DNA of 64,000 nt from positions 12,338,001 to 12,402,000 of the forward strand of contig CM106586.1 of assembly GCA_048013815.1 (NCBI GenBank). The letters run 5' to 3'. Origin of the DNA: Setoptus koraiensis. Taxonomy: Eukaryota > Arthropoda. Under the pieces are notes generated by a model. It searched no databases and was not told the origin of the DNA. It worked only from the letters and a program-made list of their open reading frames with translations. Made by a program: the position numbers and the translations under genes. Of the stretch, positions 38,071 to 48,446 are shown one piece after another (positions within the stretch are counted from its first letter, which is position 1; each line of letters starts with the position of its first letter).

Positions 38071-38400
38071 ATGGACACTCTTTTGGACAATTGGCCACCA
38101 AAAGCCACACCAACGGCGACACCAACGACACGACAACAATTGTCACATTTGCCATCATAGTGCGATCAGTTGACATTTATGCACAGCTGACACATTTCGT
38201 GGCATCAATGGCGTCATATTGGCATATATCAGTGATATACTAGTGTCACTGTTACTCAGTAGTGTCAGACTAAGACGAACAGTCCACCAAAGCAACCGTG
38301 GCTGTTCGAGCAACGATGGCCGCCGCCATCTGATCACGAGGTGGCACTGCGATGTGAATAAAAGCGCGATATGACCACGCAAATAAATGTGCGTGTCGAC

Positions 38401-38512
38401 CAGGTGAATAGATGTGCCGTACGAACAGGTGAATGAATGTGCCGTGTGATCAGGTGAATAAATGTGCCGTGTGATCAGGTGAATAAATGTGCCGTGTGAT
38501 CAGGTGAATGTG
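38401..38512. repeat. 25-bp tandem array, four full copies and a partial
   Basis: Units start at 38401, 38426, 38451 and 38476, with a partial unit at 38501. The consensus begins CAGGTGAATAAATGTGCCGT followed by GTGAT, and each unit starts with an E-box-like CAGGTG. The first copy is the most diverged. A looser version may extend to the left from about 38350. Confidence 0.9.
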
Positions 38513-39521
38513 TCAGCAACGATCAGCGGCATCCTCAACAAATAAGCTGACCGGGGATGCCCACGTCGGTCGCTTCACACCAACGGTTTACTGAACCGCT
38601 GGCACGACACTAGCTAGCCAAATCATCGGCAAGCAGCCGAGCCGACTCGCCGAGCCACCACTAATACGTGTGTCATATAGGCCAACAAATGGCACAAATG
38701 GAATGGCTGGCTGGCTGGCTGGCTGGCTGGCGACAGACAGACAGACAGCTTTGTCCATGGGCAACTTTTGCGCGAGCTGCAACACAAAACCCGCGAGGCC
38801 CCCATGACGCACCCACTTAGCCGCGCATGAGACAGACTGGCCCGAAATGGAATAATTTGTTCTGGCGACCTCTCTCGGCTACTTATACTGGTTACATGGC
38901 ACACACACACACACTGTGTGTCTGCGGGATATAAATGCCGCGCCGGCCCGACAGACACCCCAGCATCCATATCCCATCGAGCGACGGAGCGACGGACCGT
39001 TAGTCGGACTGCAAGTTGGTTGCGCAACGGACAAACGTGCCCTGTCTCTTTGCCACTGGCTAGTCGCTGCATTGTCTTTTCTCTTTCTCTCACTCTCATC
39101 TGGCCTCTCTGTCATCGCTGGCCTCTCTGTCGTCGCTGGCCTCTCCGGCGTTGTTGGCCTCTCGGGCGTCGCTGGCGTGTTATCGTCGTTCCGCGAAACA
39201 GAAGCCAAGTGGCGATGAGCCGCCAGCAGCGAAACAAAAACCTTTCTCCGTGGCTCGCTCGGCCCACAATCGCCGGCACACACTCATACTTTCACTTTGG
39301 TTCACTTTGGGGCCCCCGTATGCGAGATTGGCCGCTCTGCGTGCCGCTCCAATTTCGGCTGCTCCACTAAACATGTACGCTCCTGTTTTGTGCCCGGCAC
39401 AAGTGAGTTAATGTGCTCTCGTTGTGCCACCCACTGAAGCCCGCCAGAACTCTAATCTATAATGGCATTACTATTTCGGCGGGGCCCAATCTTGTTGCTG
39501 CTGGCGCCGTTGTTGCTGGCG

Positions 39522-39567
<46 letters not shown>

Positions 39568-40359
39568 CGTCGCCCAATCATACACGCTACCTGCGTCGAC
39601 TACCAAAACTACTTATTGGCGTTTTATCTTTGATTCGTCCATTGGGCGCCACCAACGCTCTACTTTGGGGCCCGTGTGCAGCCCGTGCAACTGGCACACA
39701 AACCTTTGCAACTGGCACACTAACCTTTGCAACGGCACACGTACAGCGAGAGCAAGACAAGTGCGACAACAAGTTTGTACATCTCGCCTCTTCGGCTGCA
39801 TGATTGAGCTGAAACCATCGACAGCTCGAAGCTGCCTCTGTCGAAACACTGTGTATGTGTGTGTGCACTTACGCAACCACGCCAATAGAGCACCAGAACA
39901 ATGTGTGCCGCTGCTGTCAATGTGCCAAACACTGTGTGTTACATAACCGACACAATGGGGCACAAATGGGCCCCATTCGCTGACGGGCGCACTCTTTTGG
40001 GCTGTGCTGAGCAATTGATTTGCGGTGCATTAAATATACATTAGTCATTCGCATTAGATTCAATGCAACTTTGTCCGCGCGTGTAGTACATCAATTCTAT
40101 TGTGTTCCTTCAACACCCAGCCAGCAGCACCAACGACAACAACAGCGACAACAACAACAACAGCTACAACAGCCACAACTACCGCCGCCACTACAAATAA
40201 CACCATGTTTCTGCGTTAGAACTTGGAACGGGGCACCGTCGCTGAGCACGAACAATGGCCGGCATGCGAGAACGAACAGTTGCCAGTTTTTGACAACTTT
40301 ATCCTACTGGGACCCCATTAGTATTCATAATAGCTAGTTTGAATAGTTCAGCGCTGCTG

Positions 40360-40937
40360 TTAGCCGGTGCTCTCTTCCATGTCAAGTTGTTGTAGCGGCG
40401 AAATTTGAGCACAATTGGTGGCAAATTGACATTGCTTATTGTCGATCGACAAACGCAAAGTAGATTGATTGCAGTTGACCCGCTCTGTTCTTTCGCTAAA
40501 CTGACGCCACAAGCAATTCTTGATCGCTCCTCGCTCATCCAACCCAAACTCACAATCGATCCATTTGATACTAAATAATCTATTGTAATCTCAAATAGTC
40601 ATGCTCAACTTGCCACTGGAAACAACTATCATCCAACAACGCCTATGAGTGCTTTATTTCTCATAGGCAGCCCATAGACAGACAGCTCTAAAATCGAGCG
40701 ATATTATTCATCATCATAATGATTTGTGCACACTCGATATCGCGTTGTATTTATTAGTTGTAGACATTATCTTACATATCAAATACAGGAAGCACTAATT
40801 TTGATTCGCAGGCAACGCGAATAGTCGCCCGAGCCAAAGCGTGGAGACTCTCTCCAAAAAATGGGCAAGCTTGTGGCTCGGAGCCGTCCAGTGCCCGTCC
40901 AACTGGAATACAGATGACACAATTTGTCAACAAGTAT
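40360..40937 (-). CDS. Possible 3' exons of an unrecognised gene
   Basis: Two open segments join in frame by plausible splice sites: 40776-40937 (acceptor AACAG|ATAC, donor GATAT|GTAAGA) and 40570 down to a stop at 40360 (acceptor TTATTTAG|TATC). The joined reading contains LTNCVICIPVGRALDGSEPQ and, in the last exon, WIDCEFGLDERGAIKNCLW, with about nine cysteines overall. Cysteine-containing frames continue upstream to about 41290, but I could not place the next junction. The reading lacks low complexity, unlike the flanking DNA. I do not recognise a family, and other frames over 40779-41087 are also open, so this is tentative. Confidence 0.25.
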
Positions 40938-41740
40938 CTGTTGACGCAACGGCCTCAGTCCGTTTGAGTCCTCCTCTTCTACATCACACTGTACTGACTG
41001 TTTGCAATTGACTGACGACATACTCAAGTAAATAGTGGATACCGTAAAAGTCGTATCGTGCTTGTTGAGTTGCCACGTCGTCCACAACAGTTCCGGCAGA
41101 AGCGTTTTGGGTTCTCATTGTTGTCCACTTGACATGAAAAATCTTGTTCCGATGAGTTTTGCCACAACAATAACACACTTTTGTCCAGACGCTTTGTCTG
41201 CGCGTCTCTGCCCAATTGGCCTCAATTCGATGGCCTCGAGCTCGATTTTGTTAGATGACGCTGTCAGTGAGAGCTGGACACCATGTCACCTGTTCTAGAA
41301 TGGACGATATCACACGTTCAAAATGCAGATAAAGACACATGAGATCGACTGTGATAGATTCAACAAGGAAATAATTTATGATAATTGTGCATATAAGATT
41401 TAGAGTCCACGTAGAGAGAGAGACAGAGAGAGAGAGCGACCCCTGGTGCGATATCATCGCACATTTTTTAACAGTCAAATTTGGCGCCTTTATTTGGTCC
41501 ACTTTCTGATAGTGATGTCCATATACGCATATGATCCACGTATGACAACATCATGCTTCCGATGCTCAATGTTGCGTGTGTCAGTGTGTGTGTGTGTGTG
41601 TGTGTCCTAGAGAACCATTCACCAACCATTCGCCGTCATCTCGTAATCAACAAACTGCTGGCATTTTATTGATTTACTCTAAATTATACTAATATAAATA
41701 TTAATAATAATAATAATAATTATAATAAATATTACAAATC

Positions 41741-42072
<332 letters not shown>

Positions 42073-42103
42073 TGTGCGATTCAAAGCTAATTCTGTTCCA
42101 ACA

Positions 42104-44563
42104 TTAAGAATAAACATCTGGAGACTCATGAACAATCTCTGCTTTGGCTTTTAGAAAATCAGAAACAAGTGTGTTATTTTGAGAGAATTGCTCCTTTAGC
42201 AATGGTCTTTTAGAGGGCGGAATCAACGATTCCAGATACTCCTGAAGATGCCATAATTGATTTACAAGCACTATCAAAGATTCTACTGCCACAGATTTCT
42301 TTGGATTCTTTTCGTTTGTGGTGTCATTATTCAATAATGTCGCCAGGTTTATAATTCCATGGTTGTAGGATGATGATCTACGATGAGCAGTAGGGTTTAT
42401 TGTTGTTGAATTGGACGAACCTCCAGTAAGACTCTCCCTTATTGATTGTATAATTAGTTTCAATCTCGGTGATACGTTCTTTTCGTCGTTGGATCCAAAT
42501 TTCTCAAACACTGAAATTGTGTAATGGTCCAAGAGATTGTACAATCTTAGTAAGATATCGAAAGATATCGGCTCCAAGACGCTCATCATTTGTATGTATC
42601 GACCAAACAATCGTAGAACATTTAGAGAAGTATTGGTAAGAACTGGTCCAGAGAAAGTAGATGGATACTTATTGGGGGTACTATTTACCGCATCATGAAC
42701 TTTCGATTGGGGAGACAACTTGGACGGCTTGTTAGATGTGCTTGATTGCACATGACAATCATCTTCTGACAAAGGTAAGTCCCCGTCTTCATCAATGAAG
42801 TCCTTATTCAATTCATCAAATAGTTCATCGGATTCATCGGAACAACAATCGGCATCGTCGTAATCGAAGTAGTCCGCTTTATCGGACAAGGAGTGACCAG
42901 AATTGCCAGAGCTCAAGAACAAATCCTCCGAGTTGATGGTATCAGAATCGAGTATGTCGTTAAAAGGATTCACTTGATCCGCGGCGAGTTTAGAACTTAT
43001 ATTTCCCCTGTTTGAAGCATCTAATTTGGATGTGTTAGGGCTACCTTGTTCTTCATCCGATGCTGATTCTATGAGATCTGTAGTAAAATATGTTGTTAAT
43101 GTTTCGTCGAAAGATGTTTGTTTATAATTTTGATTGTTGACGTAACTTTTACTACTGCCTTGCACTCTTAAGAAAGAAAATTCCTTCAATTGTATCAACC
43201 TGAAACTACTTTTGACTGGAAGAACTTCCCACAACTCGTTCTCGAGGAACATTTTTAGTTCCTCAATTGAATTAGAATGATAAACTTTGAAGAAGTTTAA
43301 GGCTTGTTCATTGATCGTTTCTTGTAAATCTTTTGAGACTAGTTGATCAGAACATGCGAATTCATAACTAATTGAGATGATTCTTTCGATAACTTTCAAG
43401 ATTTTGATAAAGTCATCAAATCTATAGCACGAAAGGTCATGATTGAGGATGAGTATACGCAGTTTTTGCTTCATGTCTTGCCAAATTCTCGAAAGACCAC
43501 CAATTAACTTTTGTTCAATGTAAAATCTATTGAATTCTTCTACATTATGAGTTGAGGTTTGATCCAAAAGGCTACTCATCGTGGACTGGTCCTCTTTGGC
43601 CAAACTCAGATCAACATTATGCCAATTAAGAATACACCTGTAGTTGAGCATAATTATCCAAAATACTTTACATATTTCTAACAAACAGAGTAGAAAATTC
43701 TCCTTCGTAAGTAAGGAGCATAGCTCATGGAAATCCTTTTTGATCAATGCCTCACAGTTGTCCGATGACTGTTTCTCCATACCACTCTTGTTTATAATAG
43801 TGTTCTGAGTCAAATAACTCGATACTATAGAGTGAGCTTCATAATTTATGGCACTACAAAAATGCATCAATAGCTGATCGGCGGCCGTCTCAAATCTACC
43901 CATAAGTCTGTATGATTCTTGTAATTTGGCATATGTTTTAGTATTGAATGATAGACATATCTTCGAAAGAGCAATATCAACTTGTTCACCTATGAGTTCC
44001 AACGTATCATTCAGTTTGGAATCTAGTTCTTTAACACAATCAAAATAGCTCAGCTCCGCCAACATTCCTCTACTTTTCAAACATAGTTCTATGGCTTTAG
44101 GGAAATCTTCATCTTTTCCTACAATTGATCTTATCTGTGCAATTGTTTTTTTCAATGAATTTATAGCAGTCAGAGAATCAAGCAATTGGGCTAGCAGTTC
44201 TCTTTTTCTATGATTCTCAACAATCATCAAACCATTCTTGGTAAAACCTGACTTGATTCTATCTAGACACTCTCTTCCGTTAGTACAAACTTTTATAGAT
44301 TGTGTCAAAGATGATTGCAAATCTGTGATCCTTTGTAGTTCCTCAACATAGGCAGGTTGATTGTTGAGTATGAGGTCAGAGACCCGCCTTGTGACGACCA
44401 GCATCTGCCTCTCGAGCCTCTCCCGATGATCTATAAGATAATCAGTGGTCACCGGTGAAGGGAATAACTCGGTGAGATGATCCAATTTGAATTGGTCCTT
44501 TTCATTATAATAAACACGGTCAATTGATTTGATGACTAATTCATCGGGGTCCACAGGATCCAT
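42104..44563 (-). CDS. VPS50: VPS50/syndetin, EARP complex subunit
   Basis: A single long frame; from the Met at 44563 it gives 819 residues (MDPVDPDELVIKSIDRVYYN...). The frame stays open to an earlier Met at 44644 (846 residues), but the added 27 residues look unconserved. The N-terminal part (DQFKLDHLTELFPSP..., about residues 20-300) matches the VPS54-N/coiled-coil region of syndetin: DLQSSLTQSIKVCTNGRECL, RSIVGKDEDFPKAIELCL and SYRLMGRFETAADQLLMHF are characteristic. The middle has an acidic low-complexity linker, then a C-terminal helical region (LFGRYIQMMSVLEPISFDIL...). Known role: with VPS51-53 it forms the EARP tethering complex for recycling endosomes. At 819-846 residues it is shorter than the human protein (about 960) and intronless. 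Its stop at 42104 lies only 31 bp from the SEC61G stop. Confidence 0.9.
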   Translation of the reverse strand: MDPVDPDELVIKSIDRVYYNEKDQFKLDHLTELFPSPVTTDYLIDHRERLERQMLVVTRRVSDLILNNQPAYVEELQRITDLQSSLTQSIKVCTNGRECLDRIKSGFTKNGLMIVENHRKRELLAQLLDSLTAINSLKKTIAQIRSIVGKDEDFPKAIELCLKSRGMLAELSYFDCVKELDSKLNDTLELIGEQVDIALSKICLSFNTKTYAKLQESYRLMGRFETAADQLLMHFCSAINYEAHSIVSSYLTQNTIINKSGMEKQSSDNCEALIKKDFHELCSLLTKENFLLCLLEICKVFWIIMLNYRCILNWHNVDLSLAKEDQSTMSSLLDQTSTHNVEEFNRFYIEQKLIGGLSRIWQDMKQKLRILILNHDLSCYRFDDFIKILKVIERIISISYEFACSDQLVSKDLQETINEQALNFFKVYHSNSIEELKMFLENELWEVLPVKSSFRLIQLKEFSFLRVQGSSKSYVNNQNYKQTSFDETLTTYFTTDLIESASDEEQGSPNTSKLDASNRGNISSKLAADQVNPFNDILDSDTINSEDLFLSSGNSGHSLSDKADYFDYDDADCCSDESDELFDELNKDFIDEDGDLPLSEDDCHVQSSTSNKPSKLSPQSKVHDAVNSTPNKYPSTFSGPVLTNTSLNVLRLFGRYIQMMSVLEPISFDILLRLYNLLDHYTISVFEKFGSNDEKNVSPRLKLIIQSIRESLTGGSSNSTTINPTAHRRSSSYNHGIINLATLLNNDTTNEKNPKKSVAVESLIVLVNQLWHLQEYLESLIPPSKRPLLKEQFSQNNTLVSDFLKAKAEIVHESPDVYS

Positions 44564-44749
44564 ATGGACTATTGAACGATTGTGATGATAATACAACCAG
44601 GTGATGAATCTATTGATCTTGCCAGACAATCGACAACAAAACAATTCTTAGAGATAATGATCATTTAATACAATTCATGAAAACAATTTTTCATCGTGAT
44701 AATATCTAATAGCACACATGTTAGTTGTTCGATAAATAAATACAACAAT

Positions 44750-44911
44750 ATGGCGAGTGTTTGGCGTTATTTCGAAGTTTCATTCGACTACGTCTATCGT
44801 GACACGGGCGAGAGCCCTTCACATCAGGCTAATCAATCAGTGGTGGGTATCGAATCTGACAGCAACAAAAAGATCCATGTTATTCTTTTGTTGACAATAG
44901 ACCATCAATAG
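44750..44911 (+). CDS. Possible small ORF in the cyclophilin leader, copy A
   Basis: A 53-residue frame starting MASVWRYFEVSFDYVYRDTG and ending HVILLLTIDHQ. It lies about 400 bp upstream of the cyclophilin signal-peptide exon. Copy C (54194-54355) keeps it with a few replacements; copy B has an extra four bases that shift the frame. Because the copies are young, intactness is weak evidence. It could be an upstream ORF or nothing. Confidence 0.25.
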   Translation: MASVWRYFEVSFDYVYRDTGESPSHQANQSVVGIESDSNKKIHVILLLTIDHQ

Positions 44912-45312
44912 TAATCCGTGAACAGTTTGGCAAGTAATGTTGTAATAATAATAATAATAACGATAATGATAATTATAATGAATTTAATAGAAAGCAAACA
45001 CACAGAAGCGATACGGGAATTCTCAGTTATTTGCTCTTTCGCATCATATGGTACTGTGTGTGATTGTTGGGTATCTCAACTACCCACGCGCAAAATTCTC
45101 ATTTTGAACTGAATCATGTGATTTCTGCTTGGTCACAAATGCAACGACTGGTAATGATGCTGTAACAATGTTTGCAATTTATCTGTGATTTTTAATTAGC
45201 AAATTCCATTTATCACTGTAGAATCACTCATTAAACATTAACATAGGACTTATAACATCTTCAAGTAATCTAGGCAACACTACTACTTAATTGCAGGATA
45301 ACAAGATATACA

Positions 45313-46042
45313 ATGGGACCAAAAGCAATCTTACTTAGCTATTTCCTAGTGTCTGTGTGCGTTTTACCTTTGGCTAAAGTAAGTTCCACCATAATTGTTA
45401 TGACAAATCAAAAACAAAAATTAACCTAACATGTCAACCAGTAAAGATAATAATCACTCTTGTCATATCAAAACGAAGTGTGCCACGGAGCTCGTGACTC
45501 ATGAAGTTACTTTTGATATCTCTATTGATAATGTACCCGCGGGCACAATAAGAATGGGACTGTTTGGAAACAAAGCCCCACGAACAGTGGAAAATTTTGT
45601 TGCGTTCGCCGGTCAAGGTGTTCAAGGTAGACGGTATGAAGGATCAATATTCCATCGTGTTATAAAGGATTTCATGATTCAGGGTGGCGATGTAATTAAC
45701 GGCGATGGTACGGGATCGATATCGAAATTTGGAACTCAATTTAAAGACGAACTGCCGTCCTATCGCCATTCCGTGCCAGGCCTCCTATCGATGGCCAATT
45801 CCGGACCAGACACAAACGGGTCACAATTTTTCATCACCACAGTTTTGACGCCATGGTTGAACAATAAGCATGTGGTATTCGGTAAAGTGTTGGACAATCA
45901 GAGTATGCAAACTGTGAAAAAGATAGAAAATGCTCAAGTTGACGAATCTAGCCGACCACTGTCGGTTGTCGCCATATCTAAATCTAGCGTGCATCAATTG
46001 TCGTCCAATGAGCAAACGCGAGTTGACATTGGTGCCCAATAA
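45313..46042 (+). CDS. ER-type cyclophilin (peptidyl-prolyl isomerase B-like), copy 1
   Basis: The likely first exon, 45313-45378, encodes a signal peptide (MGPKAILLSYFLVSVCVLPLAK) and ends at a good donor, AAA|GTAAGT. The second exon runs to 46042; phase-0 acceptors after AAG (exon from 45479) or GAG (from 45491) would give about 205-209 residues, the usual cyclophilin B length. A frame open from an ATG at 45431 is an alternative cytosolic start. The isomerase domain is complete: FHRVIKDFMIQGGD (catalytic R, F, M, Q), MANSGPDTNGSQFFIT and LTPWLNNKHVVFGKV with the cyclosporin-contact W. The C-terminus is IGAQ, not KDEL. Known role: proline isomerisation during folding in the secretory pathway. 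Copy 2 at 54757-55486 is almost identical. Confidence 0.9.
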
Positions 46043-46396
46043 TGAGGGGTATCTCGCAATCATGACTTGGAATCAGTTGATATTTCTAACAACTTAATCG
46101 CATTATAAACACATATTATATATGAGCAAGACATGACTCTAACCTAATGAACTATGCCCTAATTTCGATTGTTTATTTATGTGTACTTATCTCGCAGCGC
46201 GTCGTACTTGTTCATACGTTCATTCTCGTCGTTCGTCATTTGAAAACGGATAGCTAAATAACGATGGGCCAATAAAAAGGTCAAACTTATCTGATCGAAA
46301 ACAACAAAGTGAGTCGAAGAATATGATATTCTTCACTTCTGTGTATCCGAGATTCGCTTCAGCTGATAGAGGAAACACAAACATATCAGGATCACA

Positions 46397-46474
46397 ATGG
46401 CATCCTATAATTATATGAATCCGAACAACAGTATCGATGCGGGAATTGTGATCTATGCACTGTCCGTCAAATAA
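46397..46474 (+). CDS. Possible 25-residue ORF, copy 1
   Basis: Starts MASYNYMNPNNSIDAGIVIY, then ALSVK and a stop. Frames at 48029-48106 and 51401-51478 read nearly the same 25 residues. Nucleotide differences include silent changes and conservative replacements, with no frameshift in three copies. It lies downstream of the protease genes, on the opposite strand. Could be a small peptide or simply conserved protease 3' flank. Confidence 0.25.
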   Translation: MASYNYMNPNNSIDAGIVIYALSVK

Positions 46475-46508
46475 GATCTGCATCGAATCGGCAACAAAAA
46501 ATTAATGA

Positions 46509-47669
46509 TCACCAATCATTTTCCCCTAAATGGCGTTTCTTAAAATCTTCAATCCAATCTTTCAACATAGTCACTCTTACGTATCTAAAAGCCTTAATAC
46601 GTATCCCATTAACTGCGCTTATAACACCTTGGACTTCCCACTTATTCTTATATGTCGGACCATTCCTGACATAAAAGGCTGGTCCACCCGAATCGCCCGG
46701 ACCGCCTCCAATGAAACACGTCTTATTATTCGGATTAAATGTACAGAAATCCCGAGAGTGGTTATAAAAAACTGATTCGATAATATTGCTGCATGTTTCC
46801 TCATCGGATATTGTTGCAACAGCAGCTCTCAATTTATTTTCTGGCCAGAGAGGTTGGTTCTCGTAGTCTCCCCATCCAGCTATAGTTAGGTTTGTGCCCG
46901 GTTTTAAATGGCCAGAATTGCCATCAACTCTTTCTGCTGGCGGCAAGCAAGCAGGTCTAACATAATCTGTCCATTCAAATGGGCGGTCGAGCTTAATCAA
47001 GGCAGCATCAACGTCTTCTCCTGGATGTCGTTCATTGTATAACTCAACATATTCATTCTCTCTCACTTGCTGCTTTGCAGTAAGTGGCGCATCCAGATCG
47101 AATATGCCTGCATATATTTGCAGGGTCCCTTTCTCTGCCTTTGGTTCACGGTCGAAACAATGGTCAGCAGACAGAATGATTTGCTTGTGTATAATTGTGC
47201 CGCCACATCGATGCCGCGATTGATTTCTATGACTTCCGATTGACACTATCCACGGAATGTCCCCTTCAGATGTCACCCCACCTCCGATGATTCTTGGTTT
47301 GATTTGAGCAGCGGTCGACTTATTCGGCAACCATCTATTGCCACCAGGGTTTGGATTGATGCCACATTCTACATGATCATGGGAGGGTTTCCCGGCTCTC
47401 GGTTTATACACAATCGGGTTTGCACGTCCCTTCGTCCGCCTCGAATTGGATTTTGATTCCTCTCCACTCGCCCCAGTAGCAACATGTGATTTAATGTTCC
47501 TTTTCGCGTGGGACAATTCATAATCATGGCCAGATTGCGAACTGTCCGTTTGCCTCCGCTGTCCCAAAGCACTCACTTCCAACTTTTCATCTGGCACCAT
47601 TGCCAACATCGTCGCTAAAACACATATTGCAGCATAAAAAAGTGTTTGAACTTGTTTGGAAGCCATCAT
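46509..47669 (-). CDS. Trypsin-fold serine protease 1, catalytic triad intact
   Basis: A single exon of 386 residues. The N-terminus is a hydrophobic signal (KQVQTLFYAAICVLATMLAMV), followed by an approximately 95-residue basic/polar propeptide and a cysteine (VECGINPN) that would pair with the catalytic domain (RPACLP), as in two-chain proteases. Activation is after R in KPR|IIGG. The triad is H170 (SADHCF), D in VDAALIKLD and S in GPGDSGGP. The residue six before the serine (trypsin D189 position) is G, and the cysteine four before it is absent, so the 191-220 disulfide is missing and trypsin-like arginine specificity is unlikely. A minus-strand TATATA and an ATTTGCAT octamer lie at 47717-47733. 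Secreted; substrate unknown. Its paralogue at 51512-52663 has lost the histidine. Confidence 0.9.
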   Translation of the reverse strand: MMASKQVQTLFYAAICVLATMLAMVPDEKLEVSALGQRRQTDSSQSGHDYELSHAKRNIKSHVATGASGEESKSNSRRTKGRANPIVYKPRAGKPSHDHVECGINPNPGGNRWLPNKSTAAQIKPRIIGGGVTSEGDIPWIVSIGSHRNQSRHRCGGTIIHKQIILSADHCFDREPKAEKGTLQIYAGIFDLDAPLTAKQQVRENEYVELYNERHPGEDVDAALIKLDRPFEWTDYVRPACLPPAERVDGNSGHLKPGTNLTIAGWGDYENQPLWPENKLRAAVATISDEETCSNIIESVFYNHSRDFCTFNPNNKTCFIGGGPGDSGGPAFYVRNGPTYKNKWEVQGVISAVNGIRIKAFRYVRVTMLKDWIEDFKKRHLGENDW

Positions 47670-47716
47670 TTAGATTTCTCAAGCTTTCTTCCCCTCAAGA
47701 CAGCCTGTTTCGCCGA

Positions 47717-47733
47717 TATATACATATGCAAAT
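47717..47733 (-). promoter_or_regulatory. TATA box and ATTTGCAT octamer upstream of protease 1
   Basis: On the minus strand TATATA (47717-47722) is preceded by the octamer ATTTGCAT (47726-47733), about 50-60 bp before the ATG. The same pair occurs at the same distance in front of protease 2 (52711-52727), inside about 250 bp of identical upstream sequence. The octamer is a known POU-factor site; its use here is inference. Confidence 0.45.
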
Positions 47734-47999
47734 AGTTAGAAAATATCAATCGACTTGATCGTTATTCTTGATACGATAAATAACTAGAATGGTTTCTTTA
47801 TAGTCGCGCAAGCATGTCGACACAAATGTTAGATAGCATACAGAGATCGCATGTTTGTGGATTCATTGATGAAAGATCAATTTTCGCAAAATAGGCAAGA
47901 CTGTCTCTAAAGATGATATCAAATATCACGTTAATAGTTTAATCGGTTGGAAAAATCCCCTGACAGCCTCTGTCAGTCTTACTGTCTACTGTCGTACTG

Positions 48000-48150
48000 A
48001 TAGAAGAAACACAAACATCAAGATCATAATGGCATCCTATAATTATATGAATCCGAACAACAGTATCGATGCAGGCATTGTGATCTACACTATGTCCATC
48101 AAATAATATCTGCATCGTATCGGCAACAAAAATTAATGATCACCAATTAT
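48000..48150. repeat. Third copy fragment of the protease 3' flank
   Basis: About 150 bp matching 46365-46505 and 51370-51512 (GAAACACAAACAT... through CGGCAACAAAAATTAATGATCACC). No protease CDS follows it, so a further unit was probably lost. It carries the second 25-residue frame at 48029-48106. Confidence 0.85.
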
Positions 48151-48446
48151 TTATCGTATGAATGTAGCATCGTATTCATTTAGTCATCGACAATATTGAC
48201 TAATAAAGGAACGATTCATGAATCAACGCGTTGATTTTACAAGTACGCAGGTTCTTATAATATTGTTGGCTGAAGTTAAATTAAACTTCTGATAGAAACA
48301 AGAGGCCAGGATGTAGATTAAGCGCGAAAACTCTGAGTACAAGTTTGGTGAAGTAGGAATCCCCAAAAATGCAAATAGAGTTGTCGAATAAGATAGGTTT
48401 TAGAAAAAAAAAATATTCAAAGAAAATATCGTAATTATAATGAACT

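Larger units (their letters stand above)
34179..40359. other. Repeat-rich non-coding region 5' of the homeobox gene
   Basis: No domain seen on either strand. Contains recurring GACAGGTGAGACG blocks (about 34490-34570), CA/TG and TC microsatellites (for example 37424-37457 and 39523-39566), a GGCT run (about 38703-38732), a TGGGTAACTGCTTA array (about 36785-36830) and two arrays listed separately. It faces the 5' end of the homeobox gene, so enhancers or upstream non-coding exons are plausible, but nothing proves this. Confidence 0.55.
44690..46150 (+). repeat. Segmental duplication copy A (leader plus cyclophilin)
   Basis: From about 44690 to 46150 the sequence is nearly identical to about 54130-55600 (copy C, offset 9444 bp). 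The leader half (about 44730-45270) is also nearly identical to about 50040-50590 (copy B). Differences between A and C are a handful of single bases. Copies continue into protease 1 (A) and protease 2 (B) in the same order. Confidence 0.95.

Noticed and set aside
38401-38512. CRISPR-like direct repeats
   Set aside because: Units are contiguous without spacers and the genome is eukaryotic.
44918-45112. 64-residue frame in the duplicated leader
   Set aside because: It lacks a proper ATG at its start, contains an I-rich stretch from an ATA repeat, and its intactness in three copies follows from their near identity.
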